A stretch of DNA of 38,207 bases, taken from contig JAJUGS010000004.1 in NCBI GenBank assembly GCA_029265875.1, positions 1-38,207 on the forward strand, written 5' to 3'. Positions within the stretch are counted from its first letter, which is position 1. The number at the start of each line of letters is the position of its first letter. This DNA is from Prolixibacteraceae bacterium. Lineage in GTDB: Bacteria > Bacteroidota > Bacteroidia > Bacteroidales > Prolixibacteraceae. The translations under genes and the position numbers were made by a program. A model generated the notes under the pieces. The model saw only the letters and a program-made list of their open reading frames with translations. It was not told where the DNA came from and ran no database searches. This document shows positions 1 to 9,156 of the stretch, piece after piece.

Positions 1-463
1 AGAACCACCTTCTTTCTAATGGTAATCGTGACTTAAAAGGTGAATAGAAAGAAAAGAACAAGAAATGCGAATAATGAAAAAGCAGCTGATGTACAACCCT
101 GAAAGGGTTTGATTATAATAGCCCGGGGTAAGTGAGGCACGAACGCCACCCCGGGACGAAAGGAATCAAAAAAGCAACCGTCCGCGAAGTGAGCAGGATT
201 GAAAAACAAAACCAATTGCGGACGGAACAGAAAGACCACCTTCTTTCTAATGGTAATCGGGATGTAAAAGGTGAATAGAAAGAAAAGAACAAGAAATAGC
301 GAATAATGAAAAAGCAGCTGATGTACAACCCTGAAAGGGTTTGATTATAATAGCCCGGGGTAAGTGAGGCATGAACGCCACCCCGGGACAAAAGGAATCA
401 AAAAAGCAACCGTCCGCGAAGTGAGCAGGATTGAAAAACAAAACCATTTGCGGACGGAACAGA
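1..463. repeat. Tandem duplication of a ~231-bp hairpin-bearing intergenic unit
   Basis: Two nearly identical head-to-tail units fill 1-230 and 231-463; the first may begin before the window. Each has a leader, a small hairpin (ACCCTGAAAGGGT), a CCCGGGG...CCCCGGG hairpin whose loop differs by one base (cacgaacg versus catgaacg), and a long hairpin bounded by CCGTCCGC and GCGGACGG (178-228 and about 410-460). The period is 231-232 bp because of one inserted A. ORFs here are repeat-derived: they have no signal, domain or conserved start, so I call no gene. Confidence 0.9.
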
Positions 464-836
464 GATTTCGCTCCTCTGGAGCTTCGGATTATTGGGTGTC
501 TCGCTTTGGCTACAAAGATTGCGCGACGCTGTCGCTGAAAATGAAAAAATTTAATAAAACGAAACAGCGCCGAATGTTCAAAATAATAATAGCCCGGGGT
601 GAGTGAGGAACTTTTTGAATAAGGAATAACGAATATCAAATAAGGAATGACGAAGTATAAAAAAGCCTTTAAGGCTTAAATATGAATAACCCGGGGTTTC
701 AACCCCGGGAAAATGCCAAGGACAAAGCACCCGTCCGCTAAGAAAGCAGATTGAAAATCGAACCTTGTTGCGGACGGAACGGATTAAAGGTTGAAAACAG
801 AGTAGAAAACAGATTAAAACGAGAAAAATATTCAAT
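464..836. repeat. Non-coding stretch with a composite hairpin repeat (AAGCC / CCCGGGG / CCGTCCGC)
   Basis: No gene is visible. At 662-677 lies AAAGCCTTTAAGGCTT, at 688-710 a CCCGGGG...CCCCGGG hairpin, and at 731-780 the CCGTCCGC...GCGGACGG hairpin with its ~34-base loop. The same three-part order recurs at 30357-30448 and 36396-36514, and the last two parts occur in the tandem units at the left edge. The interval also has smaller palindromes such as GCTCCTCTGGAGC near 470. Confidence 0.8.
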
Positions 837-2618
837 ATGATTCAAAATAAACGACTTTTTAAAACTCTGGTTTTTATTGTTCTGGCAGGTTTCGTGGCAA
901 CGCAGTTTGCCTGTACTTCATCCGATACCCGTTCGGTAAAACAGGTAATGGACAGCAAGGTAACTGATTTGTATGCGACAAAAACAGAGACAGAATTGAC
1001 CGCTCTCACCTACGACCAGGCAAAGGCACTTTTTTCGCCTGAGGAATTGAATATTCTGGCAACCCGTCACTGGATGTTCGATGTGAATGTTCCGGTTACC
1101 GTTTCGGTTTTCAGAAGCAAAAAACAGGAAATTGTACCGTGGTGGTTGTTAGAAAACGGCTTCACCAAAACCAATCTTTCCGTAAAAAACGAAATGACAG
1201 AATATGAAATCTGGCAAAAAGCTTTTCCTGCCGGAAAAGTCGGATTGGGTATCAACGGTTTTGAAAACTACGGACTGCACTATTTTGTCGCTGTTCAACC
1301 TCAAAAAAAGGAAGACCAGCTTGCACTCACCAACTCTTTCCCTGAAAACCAGTTTGTGGGCGTTTTACAGGATGGCGCTTTTACCTACCACGACTGGGAC
1401 GAACTGGTTTTAACCGGAATTCCTGAAGAACTGAATGGGGCACAGTTGCTCACAACCGTCCGTGGCCGAGGAACCGAATCACATTTGGTGGGCGCTTTCC
1501 GGAAGACTGAAACCCCCTCGTCAGAAAAACCCGACCAGGTAATGCTGACCTGGAGCAGCGATCCGTCAACATCGGTCGATATTCAATGGAGAACCGATAC
1601 AACCGTAAATTCAGGAAAAGTAAGTTACCGCAAAAAAGGTGACAGCGTGGTTCGTTCGGCCGGGGCTCACAAATTCAGGCTCGAAGACCGCCTGCTGATG
1701 AACGACAGGTTTATCAACCGGTTTACCGCAAAAATATCGGGTCTTGAACCGGGAACTGTTTACGAATACCAGGTTTCACCAGATACGATCTGGAACCCGG
1801 ATTTTACTTTTACCACGGCTGCATCCAACGACACTTTTTCGTTTGTCTGGTTTGGTGACACGCACTTTTCACCCCAATTTGGCCAGTTGCTGAACCGTGC
1901 CGATTCTCTTCATCCCGATGCTGCATTTTTTTCCATTGCCGGCGATTTGGTGAGCGATGGTTTGTACCGCGATCAGTGGGACGCCCTTTTTTCTTATGTA
2001 CCTGGTGCAATTTCACAAAAACCTTTGATGTGTGTTCCGGGAAACCACGATAACAGGGCTGGTTTGGGAGCCGGAATGTACAGGGCCATGTTCAGTTATC
2101 CTGAAAATGCACCAGCCGGAGTGCCAACTGAGCAAACTTATTCTTTTACATACAAAAACACCTTGTTTCTGATGATTGACGCCACTTCGCCTGTTGATGC
2201 GCAAACCGGCTGGATTGAGGAACAGTTGAAAAACAGCACAGCAACCTGGAAAATTGCGGTGTTCCATTTTCCACCCTACAATTACGAAGAGCCTTATTTC
2301 GACATACAAAAAACCTGGGTGCCGCTGTTCGATAAATATCATGTTGACATGGTTTTTGGAGGTCACATCCACTATTACATGCGCTCAAAACCGATGAATG
2401 GCGGTGTGGTAACCGATTCATACAAAAACGGGACTGTTTACGTGATTTCCATCGGAATTCCTTCCCGTCACAAAAATATAGGGGAAGAACCTTATGCAGC
2501 AGTTCGTTATGGAGAAGGACAGTTTTACCAGTATCTGAAAGTGGAAGGAAATAAACTCATTTTCACAACTTTTAATGCTGAAGGAAAAGTAGTCGATTCG
2601 TTTACCATCAAAAAGTAA
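837..2618 (+). CDS. Exported metallophosphoesterase (purple-acid-phosphatase-like), probable lipoprotein
   Basis: This 593-residue protein begins with a hydrophobic signal ending at Cys26, so it is probably a lipoprotein, although the lipobox (QFAC) is weak. Residues ~30-230 match no domain I recognise. Residues ~235-320 read like the fibronectin-type N-terminal domain of purple acid phosphatases (VMLTWSSDPSTSVDIQWRTD). A calcineurin-like phosphoesterase domain follows: GDTHF (~339), GDLVSDG (~369), GNHDN (~402), HFPP (~476) and GGHIHYY (~506), which together supply the metal-binding Asp, Asn and His ligands. The expected activity is hydrolysis of phosphate mono- or diesters outside the cytoplasm; the substrate is unknown. 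It ends 5 bases before a second phosphoesterase, so the two are probably co-transcribed. Confidence 0.85.
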   Translation: MIQNKRLFKTLVFIVLAGFVATQFACTSSDTRSVKQVMDSKVTDLYATKTETELTALTYDQAKALFSPEELNILATRHWMFDVNVPVTVSVFRSKKQEIVPWWLLENGFTKTNLSVKNEMTEYEIWQKAFPAGKVGLGINGFENYGLHYFVAVQPQKKEDQLALTNSFPENQFVGVLQDGAFTYHDWDELVLTGIPEELNGAQLLTTVRGRGTESHLVGAFRKTETPSSEKPDQVMLTWSSDPSTSVDIQWRTDTTVNSGKVSYRKKGDSVVRSAGAHKFRLEDRLLMNDRFINRFTAKISGLEPGTVYEYQVSPDTIWNPDFTFTTAASNDTFSFVWFGDTHFSPQFGQLLNRADSLHPDAAFFSIAGDLVSDGLYRDQWDALFSYVPGAISQKPLMCVPGNHDNRAGLGAGMYRAMFSYPENAPAGVPTEQTYSFTYKNTLFLMIDATSPVDAQTGWIEEQLKNSTATWKIAVFHFPPYNYEEPYFDIQKTWVPLFDKYHVDMVFGGHIHYYMRSKPMNGGVVTDSYKNGTVYVISIGIPSRHKNIGEEPYAAVRYGEGQFYQYLKVEGNKLIFTTFNAEGKVVDSFTIKK

Positions 2619-2623
2619 ATCCA

Positions 2624-3625
2624 ATGAAAAGAATTTTCCTGTTCATTATTACCGTTTTTGCTTTTTTCAGTCTGAATGCACAAACTACCCCAAAACTTCA
2701 GTTTAAAAGCGGTGTGCTGAAAATCGTTCAGTTTACCGACACACACATCAATTTAAAAGAAAAGAAGAACCTTGAAGTTTACACCACGGTTGAAAAAGTG
2801 ATGGAGGCTGAGAAACCTGATCTCGTGGTGTTCACGGGCGATATTGTTACTGAAGACGATCCGCAGGAAGCCTACAAAAAACTTTTTGAAATAGTTGAAA
2901 TATACAAAACACCCTGGACGATGGTTTTCGGGAATCACGATTCGGAACACAATTTTTCACGGAAGGAACTGGCTGGTTTTCTGCAAAAGTTTCGCTATTG
3001 TCTGAACAACGACAAAGAAGAAACTTATGGTTATTCCAATTTTGTATTGCCGGTTTTGGGCAACGACGGAAAACCCGCTGCCCAGTTGTATTTTATGGAT
3101 TCGAACATGTACAGCACACTCCAGCCGCAAGTGGATGGCTGGGGATGGTTTACACACGAGCAGGTTGGCTGGTACCGCGAAAAAAGCCGTAAACTGACTG
3201 CTTCAAATAATGGGTTGCCTTTTCCGGCGCTGGCATTTTTTCATATTCCGCTTCCTGAATATACCGATGCATGGAACAACACTTTAAATCTGCCGGTTGG
3301 CGTAAAAAACGAGGATGAATGCAGTCCCGAAATCAATACCGGAATGTTTGCAGCGATGCTCGAAAGCGGCGATGTGATGGGCACTTTTGTGGGGCACGAC
3401 CACATTAACGACTATATCGGTGTTCATTATGGAATTGCACTGGCTTATGGCAGGATAACCAAAACAATGCCCGAGGCTGTTGACCCGAAGGCGGGTGGCA
3501 GGGTGATTCTTTTAAAAGAAGGTAAACGCGAATTTGATACCTGGATGAGGGAAGCAAACGGAAGTAAAGCACTGGAATGCAACTACCCGGGGTCGTTCAG
3601 CAAAGTGCCTGAAAAAAAGAACTAA
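2624..3625 (+). CDS. Secreted calcineurin-like metallophosphoesterase
   Basis: A 333-residue protein with a short N-terminal signal peptide (cleavage likely after LNAQ, ~20). The full set of metallophosphoesterase motifs is present: FTDTHIN (~37), FTGDIV (~71), GNHDSEH (~103), FFHIPLPE (~205) and GHDHIND (~256). The compact layout resembles the Dcr2/purple-acid-phosphatase-like group of bacterial phosphoesterases, without the extra N-terminal domains of its neighbour. It starts 5 bases after the previous stop, indicating an operon. A role in releasing phosphate from sugar phosphates or other organic phosphoesters in the periplasm is inferred from location and family. Confidence 0.87.
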   Translation: MKRIFLFIITVFAFFSLNAQTTPKLQFKSGVLKIVQFTDTHINLKEKKNLEVYTTVEKVMEAEKPDLVVFTGDIVTEDDPQEAYKKLFEIVEIYKTPWTMVFGNHDSEHNFSRKELAGFLQKFRYCLNNDKEETYGYSNFVLPVLGNDGKPAAQLYFMDSNMYSTLQPQVDGWGWFTHEQVGWYREKSRKLTASNNGLPFPALAFFHIPLPEYTDAWNNTLNLPVGVKNEDECSPEINTGMFAAMLESGDVMGTFVGHDHINDYIGVHYGIALAYGRITKTMPEAVDPKAGGRVILLKEGKREFDTWMREANGSKALECNYPGSFSKVPEKKN

Positions 3626-3659
3626 AAATCATCTGAAGTTATGTTAAAATTTGATTTTC

Positions 3660-3874
3660 GGGCTGAAAGCCCAATTTATTTCAAATTAATGCAATCCCGG
3701 TTAATGCCGGGAGTCGCATTGGGATTGAACAGGAAATTTCAGATAGCGCCCTGAAAGGGCAAATTAATAATAGGGAAGTTGCCCTTTCAGGGCGTCTTTT
3801 CGTTTATTGTTAAAATTACCCAGGGTGTCGCTTCGCTTTACCACTGGGCTGAATTAAATTACCGCGTCGCGGTA
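3660..3874. repeat. Intergenic cluster of palindromes, including a GCCCTGAAAGGGC inverted pair
   Basis: The 288-base gap after the phosphoesterases holds no gene. GCCCTGAAAGGGC at 3748-3760 faces its inverse GCCCTTTCAGGGC at 3781-3793, which is followed by TCTTTT, so it could terminate the upstream operon. Other palindromes are GGGCTGAAAGCCC near 3660 and TACCGCG-T-CGCGGTA at 3860-3874. Confidence 0.7.
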
Positions 3875-3913
3875 TAAGAATTGGAGAACTTAAAATACTA
3901 AATCAATAGAATC

Positions 3914-5266
3914 ATGAAAGATTTTTCTCGCAGAATGTTCCTGAAATCGGCAACTACCGCAACAGCAGGAGTAATTATTCTTCCAAATCTTTTGAGTTGT
4001 TCGCCCAACAACAAATTGAATATGGCACTGATTGGTGCTGGCGGACGGGGCGAAGACAACTGGGAAAAACTGATGAACGAAAACATTGTGGCGATTGCCG
4101 ATGTGGACGACAACCGTGCTGCCAATGCTTTCAAAACCTTCCCGAAAGCCAAACGATACAAGGATTTCAGAAAAATGCTGGATGAAATGCAGCATGAAAT
4201 TGATGCCGTGGTGGTTTCAACACCCGACCACACACATTTTGCTGCCGCAATGGCAGCCATGCAACTGAAAAAGCATGTGTATGTTGAAAAACCGCTGGCC
4301 CACAATGTGTGGCAACTGCGCACGCTCAAAAAAGCGGCAAAACATTATGGAATTGTTTCGCAGATGGGCAACCAGGGACACACCACCAACGGAATCCGAC
4401 TGATCAAAGAATGGTACGATGCAGGCATTTTGGGGCAGGTAAAGGAAGTACACGCGTGGTTTGGTCCGTTTGAATTCAAACCTGGTGGTTACTGGACAAA
4501 ACCCGAAAGTTTTCCGCCACCTGCTCATCCGGTTCCCGCCACACTCGACTGGGATGTTTGGCAGGGACCGGTTGCTGAACGACCTTACAACCCGGTTTAT
4601 GTACCCAAAGCCTGGCGCGGTTTTTACGATTATGGCAACGGTTTGCTGGGCGACTGGTCGAACCACACCATCGATGCCCCTTTCTGGGCGCTGGAACTGG
4701 GGAACCCGCACACCGTGGAAGCAACAGTTCCGAATCCGGTGCCCGACCACAGTTTTATCCCCGAAGAATCGGTGGTGAAATTTCAGTTTAATGCCCGCGG
4801 CGACAAAGCCGCAGCAGAACTTTACTGGCACGAAGGTGGCTCAAAACCCGAAATCAGACCCGAGTGGGGTGTTGATAAACTTCCCGATTCGGGAATGGTG
4901 ATGATAGGCGAAAAGAAAACGCTCATTACCGGCGGACGGCCTAACAACCCGCGTTTGATGGTGTCGGAAGAGGAGTGGAAGGAATTTCTGAAAAATGCAC
5001 CGGCCCAGACGATTCCGCGTGTGGGCGAAGAAATGCCGCAGCAGGAGTGGGTGGATTGTATCAAAAACGGCACTTTGCCCGGTTCAAATTTCGATTATGC
5101 CGCATCGCTCAACGAAATGGTAATGGTGGGCGTTATTGCCCAGCGTTTTGCCACCCGAATTGAGTACGATGGCGAAAAAATGCAGATTACCAATCAGCCT
5201 GAACTGAATGCCTATATTAAAGAACCCGTTCGCGAAGGATGGTCGTACGGTGAAGATTTATGGTAA
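3914..5266 (+). CDS. Tat-exported Gfo/Idh/MocA-family oxidoreductase
   Basis: This 450-residue protein opens with a twin-arginine signal (SRRMFLKSA, residues 5-13) followed by a hydrophobic stretch, so it is exported folded, probably with its cofactor. The Rossmann motif LIGAGGRG (~38-46) and the EKPLAHN segment (~124-130), which carries the family's conserved Lys, place it in the Gfo/Idh/MocA NAD(P)-dependent dehydrogenases. The C-terminal α/β domain includes a tryptophan-rich WDVWQGP region often seen in exported Bacteroidota members. Family members oxidise or isomerise sugars and cyclitols, and some exported ones act as redox-neutral glycosidases. The substrate is unknown. It lies upstream of a sugar transporter and a sialidase-like protein. 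Confidence 0.9.
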   Translation: MKDFSRRMFLKSATTATAGVIILPNLLSCSPNNKLNMALIGAGGRGEDNWEKLMNENIVAIADVDDNRAANAFKTFPKAKRYKDFRKMLDEMQHEIDAVVVSTPDHTHFAAAMAAMQLKKHVYVEKPLAHNVWQLRTLKKAAKHYGIVSQMGNQGHTTNGIRLIKEWYDAGILGQVKEVHAWFGPFEFKPGGYWTKPESFPPPAHPVPATLDWDVWQGPVAERPYNPVYVPKAWRGFYDYGNGLLGDWSNHTIDAPFWALELGNPHTVEATVPNPVPDHSFIPEESVVKFQFNARGDKAAAELYWHEGGSKPEIRPEWGVDKLPDSGMVMIGEKKTLITGGRPNNPRLMVSEEEWKEFLKNAPAQTIPRVGEEMPQQEWVDCIKNGTLPGSNFDYAASLNEMVMVGVIAQRFATRIEYDGEKMQITNQPELNAYIKEPVREGWSYGEDLW

Positions 5267-5301
5267 TTTCACATCAGCTGCGCATTTTATTTTTGGGAAG
5301 T

Positions 5302-5336
5302 CCCCCTTTTCTAAAGGGGGTGGCGAAGCCGGGGGA
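5302..5336. repeat. CCCCCTTT/AAAGGGGG hairpin with a second GGGGG arm
   Basis: CCCCCTTT (5302-5309) pairs with AAAGGGGG (5313-5320). A short GGCGAAGCC palindrome and another GGGGG run follow. It sits between the oxidoreductase and the MFS gene and resembles the palindromic spacers common in Bacteroidota genomes. It could attenuate or terminate transcription, but there is no clean T-run on the plus strand. Confidence 0.55.
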
Positions 5337-5396
5337 TTTAGTAATTTTAGGGAATAAACATTTATTCAATTTTAAACCAACAAAAAATGTAAAACT

Positions 5397-6551
5397 ATGA
5401 CAGCAAAACAAACCAGCTGGAGCAAGCTGCTCCCCGCTTTCTTTGCCTTTATTGTAATGGGTTTTGTGGATATCATGGGAGTTGCCATCGGTTACGTGAA
5501 ACATGATTTTGGCGTATCCAATGTGATGGCGCAGTTCCTGTCAACAATGGTGTTGCTCTGGTTTTTTGTGCTGTCGGTGCCGGTGGGCATTTTGCAGGAT
5601 AAGTACGGGAAAAAGAACATGTTGATGTTAGGGATGGTGATTCAGGCGGTAGGTTTGGTATTGCCGTTTGTAAGCTATTCTTTTGAAATGATGTTTGCCT
5701 CTTTTATGTTGCTGGGAATGGGAAATACCTTTATCCAGGTTTCTGCCAACCCGTTGCTGCAGGATGTTTCGCCGGGAGATAAACTTGCCAGTTACCTGAG
5801 TACCTCGCAGTTTGTAAAAGCCATCGTTTCCATGTTGGGGCCCATCATTGCCGGAAAAGTAATGGCAACCTTGTTTGGCGATTGGAAACTGGTTTTGATT
5901 GTTTACGGAATAACTTCTATACTCGGTGCCTTGTGGTTGTTCTCCACGCCAATTCAGGAATCAAAACCCGACAGAAAACCGGCGTCCTTTGGTTCCTGTT
6001 TCGGATTATTGAAAAACCCGTTTATTGCTTTTATGGCCCTGTCAATCTTCCTGATTGTGGGTGCCGAAGTGTCCACCAATACCAATATTTCGAATGTTTT
6101 AATTTCGAAATTTGAAATATCCATTGAAAATGCGGCTTATGGTATCAGTGCCTTTTTTGCCGGCGAAACCATTTCGCGTCTGATAGGGGCAATTATTCTG
6201 AGTAAGATTAAACCACGCGTTTTTCTTTTGCTTACAACCCTTACTTCGCTGTTGGGAGTGGCGGGTGTGTTGATGGCACCTTCCTTTTATGTGGCATTGG
6301 CCGCCATTTTTATCATCGGACTCGGAGCTGGCAGTATGTTCCCGGTTATTTTTTCGCTGGCACTTGAAAAAATGCCCGATCGTGCCAACGAAATTTCAGG
6401 ATTGCTGATTATGGCTGTTTCAGGAGGTGCTTTTATTCCGCCGCTGGCTGGCTGGGCAAGCGACATTGTTTCGCCAGTTGCCAGTATCGGGGTAATTGGA
6501 ATTTGTTTCCTGTATATCCTGTGGGTTTCGTTTTATGTAAGAAAGATTTAA
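5397..6551 (+). CDS. MFS sugar transporter (FucP/NagP-like)
   Basis: A 384-residue, highly hydrophobic protein with about 12 membrane segments and no signal peptide. The loop between helices 2 and 3 has the MFS signature form (GILQDKYGKKNMLMLG, ~63-78), and a polar central loop (SKPDRKPASFG, ~186-196) separates two six-helix halves. The short length and the glycine-rich ANPLLQDVSPG segment after helix 4 fit the sugar:proton symporters of the FucP/NagP/GluP group. It is an inner-membrane importer. Its neighbours (Gfo/Idh/MocA oxidoreductase, sialidase-like protein) suggest it takes up a mono- or disaccharide released in the periplasm; which one cannot be read from the sequence. Confidence 0.85.
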   Translation: MTAKQTSWSKLLPAFFAFIVMGFVDIMGVAIGYVKHDFGVSNVMAQFLSTMVLLWFFVLSVPVGILQDKYGKKNMLMLGMVIQAVGLVLPFVSYSFEMMFASFMLLGMGNTFIQVSANPLLQDVSPGDKLASYLSTSQFVKAIVSMLGPIIAGKVMATLFGDWKLVLIVYGITSILGALWLFSTPIQESKPDRKPASFGSCFGLLKNPFIAFMALSIFLIVGAEVSTNTNISNVLISKFEISIENAAYGISAFFAGETISRLIGAIILSKIKPRVFLLLTTLTSLLGVAGVLMAPSFYVALAAIFIIGLGAGSMFPVIFSLALEKMPDRANEISGLLIMAVSGGAFIPPLAGWASDIVSPVASIGVIGICFLYILWVSFYVRKI

Positions 6552-6580
6552 AGGTTAAAACCTTTACTGCAGGAATAATT

Positions 6581-6607
6581 TTACACCGGCTTAAGCCCGG
6601 TGTAAAG
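6581..6607. repeat. TTTACACCGG/CCGGTGTAAA intergenic hairpin
   Basis: Ten-base arms (6581-6590 and 6598-6607) enclose a 7-base loop between the MFS gene and the sialidase-like gene. It is preceded by a GGTTAAAACC palindrome and followed by GGCTTTAGCC. The same three-part order recurs at 25716-25809, marking a second dispersed palindrome family. Confidence 0.75.
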
Positions 6608-6651
6608 AACATTGATTAAATCAGGCTTTAGCCATTAATTTTAAAAATGAG

Positions 6652-7842
6652 ATGAAGAAACTATTTATAATTTTTTCCCTGTTTTTGTTGACAATCACTG
6701 TTTTTGCCCAGCAAAAAAACGTCTATAATTCAATTCTGAAGGAGGAGTTAATATTTCCCCCGCAATCAGAACATTCGCATGGCAGCAGCATTGTTGCCCT
6801 GCCCAACGGCGATTTTCTGGCGGTATGGTTCCAGGGTAGTGGCGAACGCACAGCCGACGATGTGCGGATTATGGGTGCCCGGCTCGAGAAAGGCAAAAAA
6901 GAATGGGGCAAACCCTTTGTGGCAGCCGACACGCCCGGGTTGCCCGATTGTAACCCGGTTGTTTTTCTGAACGGAAAAGGAAAGCTTTTCCTGGTTTGGA
7001 TTGCAGTGCAGGGCAACCAGTGGGAAGTGTCTATTCTTCGTACACGCACCTCAACCCATTACAACAACCCGGGAGCGCCGGTGTGGGATTGGCAGGACAA
7101 CATCCTGATCAAACCCGGAAAAGAATTTGAAGAGGAAATAGAAAAGCAATTCAAGGAAATGCCCGAATTGCAGCATGGATGGGCTGGTTATGCACCGCTT
7201 TACGACGATATGATTAAAGAGGCCAGCAAAGACAAAGTCAAACGAAGTATTGGCTGGATGACCCGCATCAAACCACTGATTCTGCAATCTGGCCGGATCA
7301 TTCTGCCATTGTATCATGATGGTTTTAACCTGTCGATTTGCGCCATTTCGGATGATGACGGCGAAACCTGGAAAGCTTCAAAACCCATTGTTGGCCGCGG
7401 GCCTATCCAACCGGCGCTTGAAGTTCGCAAAAACGGTGACATTGTGGCTTTTATGCGCGACAGTGGCGATGCTCCCGCCCGCGTTCACAAAGCCATTTCG
7501 AAAGATAATGGCGACAGCTGGAGTTATACCGTAAAAACCGATATTCCCAACGAAGCCAGCGTTGAACTGCTGAAGCTGAAAGATGGCCGCTGGGCTTTCC
7601 TGGGAAATGATATCGACGATGGCCGCTACCGCGTGGCACTAATGCTCTCGGACGACGAAGGCGAAACCTGGAAATGGAAAGAATATCTCGAAAACGACCC
7701 CAAACAGGGTGGGGGCAGTTATTCTTATCCCTGCCTTATCCAAACTGCCAATGGTTTGTTGCATATTACTTATTCATCCCGAACAGGTGAGTCAGAAAAA
7801 TCGATTAAACACGTGGTGGTTAATCCCGATAAAATCAGGTAA
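6652..7842 (+). CDS. Secreted sialidase-superfamily BNR-repeat β-propeller protein
   Basis: This 396-residue protein has an N-terminal signal peptide (cleavage after VFAQ, ~20). It carries several Asp-box (BNR) motifs: SDDDGETW (~236), SKDNGDSW (~284) and SDDEGETW (~333). Early motifs with HSHGSSIVALPNG and SGERTADDVRIMG resemble the N-terminal catalytic strand of exo-sialidase-like proteins. The fold should be a six-bladed propeller in the periplasm or outside. True sialidase activity needs an Arg triad plus Tyr/Glu, which I cannot assign by eye; many Bacteroidota homologues act on other glycosides. A second BNR protein lies at 18621-19706. Confidence 0.85.
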   Translation: MKKLFIIFSLFLLTITVFAQQKNVYNSILKEELIFPPQSEHSHGSSIVALPNGDFLAVWFQGSGERTADDVRIMGARLEKGKKEWGKPFVAADTPGLPDCNPVVFLNGKGKLFLVWIAVQGNQWEVSILRTRTSTHYNNPGAPVWDWQDNILIKPGKEFEEEIEKQFKEMPELQHGWAGYAPLYDDMIKEASKDKVKRSIGWMTRIKPLILQSGRIILPLYHDGFNLSICAISDDDGETWKASKPIVGRGPIQPALEVRKNGDIVAFMRDSGDAPARVHKAISKDNGDSWSYTVKTDIPNEASVELLKLKDGRWAFLGNDIDDGRYRVALMLSDDEGETWKWKEYLENDPKQGGGSYSYPCLIQTANGLLHITYSSRTGESEKSIKHVVVNPDKIR

Positions 7843-8173
7843 TTTATTAGCAGTTAAAGATTCCATTTAAACCTGAATTTGCCGACTTTTTTATTACTCT
7901 TTACTGACTTTGGGGCTTCATTCTGGGCAATTTCTTTGGGTAAGATTCAAAAAAAACGGTTTCATTTTTTTGCTGATGTAATGAAGAAAAATTTAACTGG
8001 GTTTAAAATAATAACATAAAAATTTACCTGGCTCAGCAAATCAGTTTTGCAGATTATTACGAGTATCAAAATCACTCTGCTTGACAACAATGGTGGCTTC
8101 TTTAAATCGTTTTCCTGAAACGGTGAATTTCCGGCTGGATTTACCTGCGACTGTTTTTTTTGCTTTGAAACCG
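7843..8173. other. Gene-free AT-rich stretch
   Basis: No convincing gene, hairpin or promoter. A 71-codon reading frame on the minus strand (7962-8177) has no recognisable domain and runs into the adjoining broken acyltransferase gene. The interval may be decayed coding sequence, but I recognise nothing in it. Confidence 0.5.
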
Positions 8174-8878
8174 TCACTTCACTTTCATCCCGAAAACAAA
8201 CCGGAGTACAGTTGATTTTCTGATTACCAGGAACAAAAGCAGCGAAAACGGAATGGCAGGCGCTGCCAGCATCAGAAATTTCATTCCCGGACTTGCTGAA
8301 ATGTTGATGATAAAATACCCGAAAACCACAATTACAGACTGGTGCAGAATATACACCGGTAAAACAGCCTGGTTGGCGGTTTGCAGGTATTTGTGACTGA
8401 AATTCAGCTTTGATGCAGCCAAAGCTGTAAAAAACATGACCCAGCTAAACTCAATTGAAGCGGTAACCAGGCTCGTAATCAGCGGCTCCAGCCCGTATGC
8501 TGCGGTCTGGCTGGTCGGCTTGTACTGAGAATAAGCCCGATGTTCAGGAACAGCTATTTCCGTTGTTTTAAAACATCGATAAACTTCGCCTCTTTTATCA
8601 ACAGAAATCCATAAACAAACAGCCCCAGATAGGCAAAAAAACCGGCCCAGCCGGTGTATTGTGGAAACAAAGGATTCAGGGCAAACCGTGTTAACCAGAT
8701 TGGAACTACCAGTAAAAACACACCTCACCGATGTTGGATAATCGGCTTCAAACGGTCAAATCCTGATGGCTTGTTCTTCAGGATTTTATACAGAAAAACA
8801 ACCGGGATTGTCATTACAAAAAGGTAAGGCAGGCAGTAAATGTGTGGCCCGGGATGGCCAACCCAAAGCAAAAAGCTT
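8174..8878 (-). pseudogene. Remnant of an acyltransferase-3 family membrane protein
   Basis: Read on the minus strand, the C-terminal half is typical of the integral-membrane acyltransferase 3 (OpgC/OatA-like) family. It has an AVLPVYILHQSVIVVFGYF helix and an RKSTVLRFVFGMK tail. Upstream, conserved family text continues in other frames: GHPGPHIYCLPYLFVM near 8820-8858, and WLTRFALNPLFPQYTGWAGF with YLGLFVYGFLL around 8600-8690, which runs into an in-frame TAG near 8560. At least one frameshift lies near 8520-8560 and another disruption near 8725. The first half of the gene, including the catalytic His near the N-terminus, is absent. The gene is dead; its original role was probably O-acylation of an envelope polysaccharide. 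Confidence 0.8.
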
Positions 8879-9095
8879 TCCCGAAATTAGATGAGTAAGT
8901 AATCCGGGGCCATTCAGCCAGAAAATCGGGGTAATTTCATATTGCTACTCCGGTTTTTGAGCAGCAAAAATATAAGAAACCCAGATAATATCTTTTTATG
9001 GGAAATATAAACAGTTCAGAATAATATCGGGCAGCAAATATTTACCATTTTAAAAGCTTCAATCTGCTGGCAAAAAGGTAATTAAATGGATAAGA
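8879..9095. other. Gene-free stretch upstream of the broken acyltransferase
   Basis: About 220 bases with no ORF, repeat or recognisable motif. It may contain the fully eroded 5' end of the acyltransferase gene. Confidence 0.4.
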
Positions 9096-9130
9096 CAAAA
9101 AAATCGTACCCGGCAATCCGGATACGATTT
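9096..9130 (-). terminator. Rho-independent terminator of the Spy/CpxP-like gene
   Basis: On the minus strand the stem AAATCGTA plus CCGG pairs with CCGG plus TACGATTT around a CAAT-type loop, then a run of T's follows (seen as ACAAAAAAA at 9095-9103 on the plus strand). It begins 26 bases downstream of the stop codon at 9157. Confidence 0.85.
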
Positions 9131-9156
9131 CTATCAAATTTTAAAAATTGTCAGTA

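Noticed and set aside
1-463. Possible CRISPR array at the left edge
   Set aside because: Only two units, each ~231 bp with internal hairpins, and no short direct repeats with unique spacers; it is a tandem duplication.
364-606. 80-residue plus-strand ORF in the repeat region
   Set aside because: It is built from repeat text, changes frame between repeat copies and shows no domain or signal.
3914-7842. A classical SusC/SusD polysaccharide utilisation locus
   Set aside because: Sugar-related genes are present, but no TonB-dependent receptor or SusD-like lipoprotein is seen anywhere in the window.
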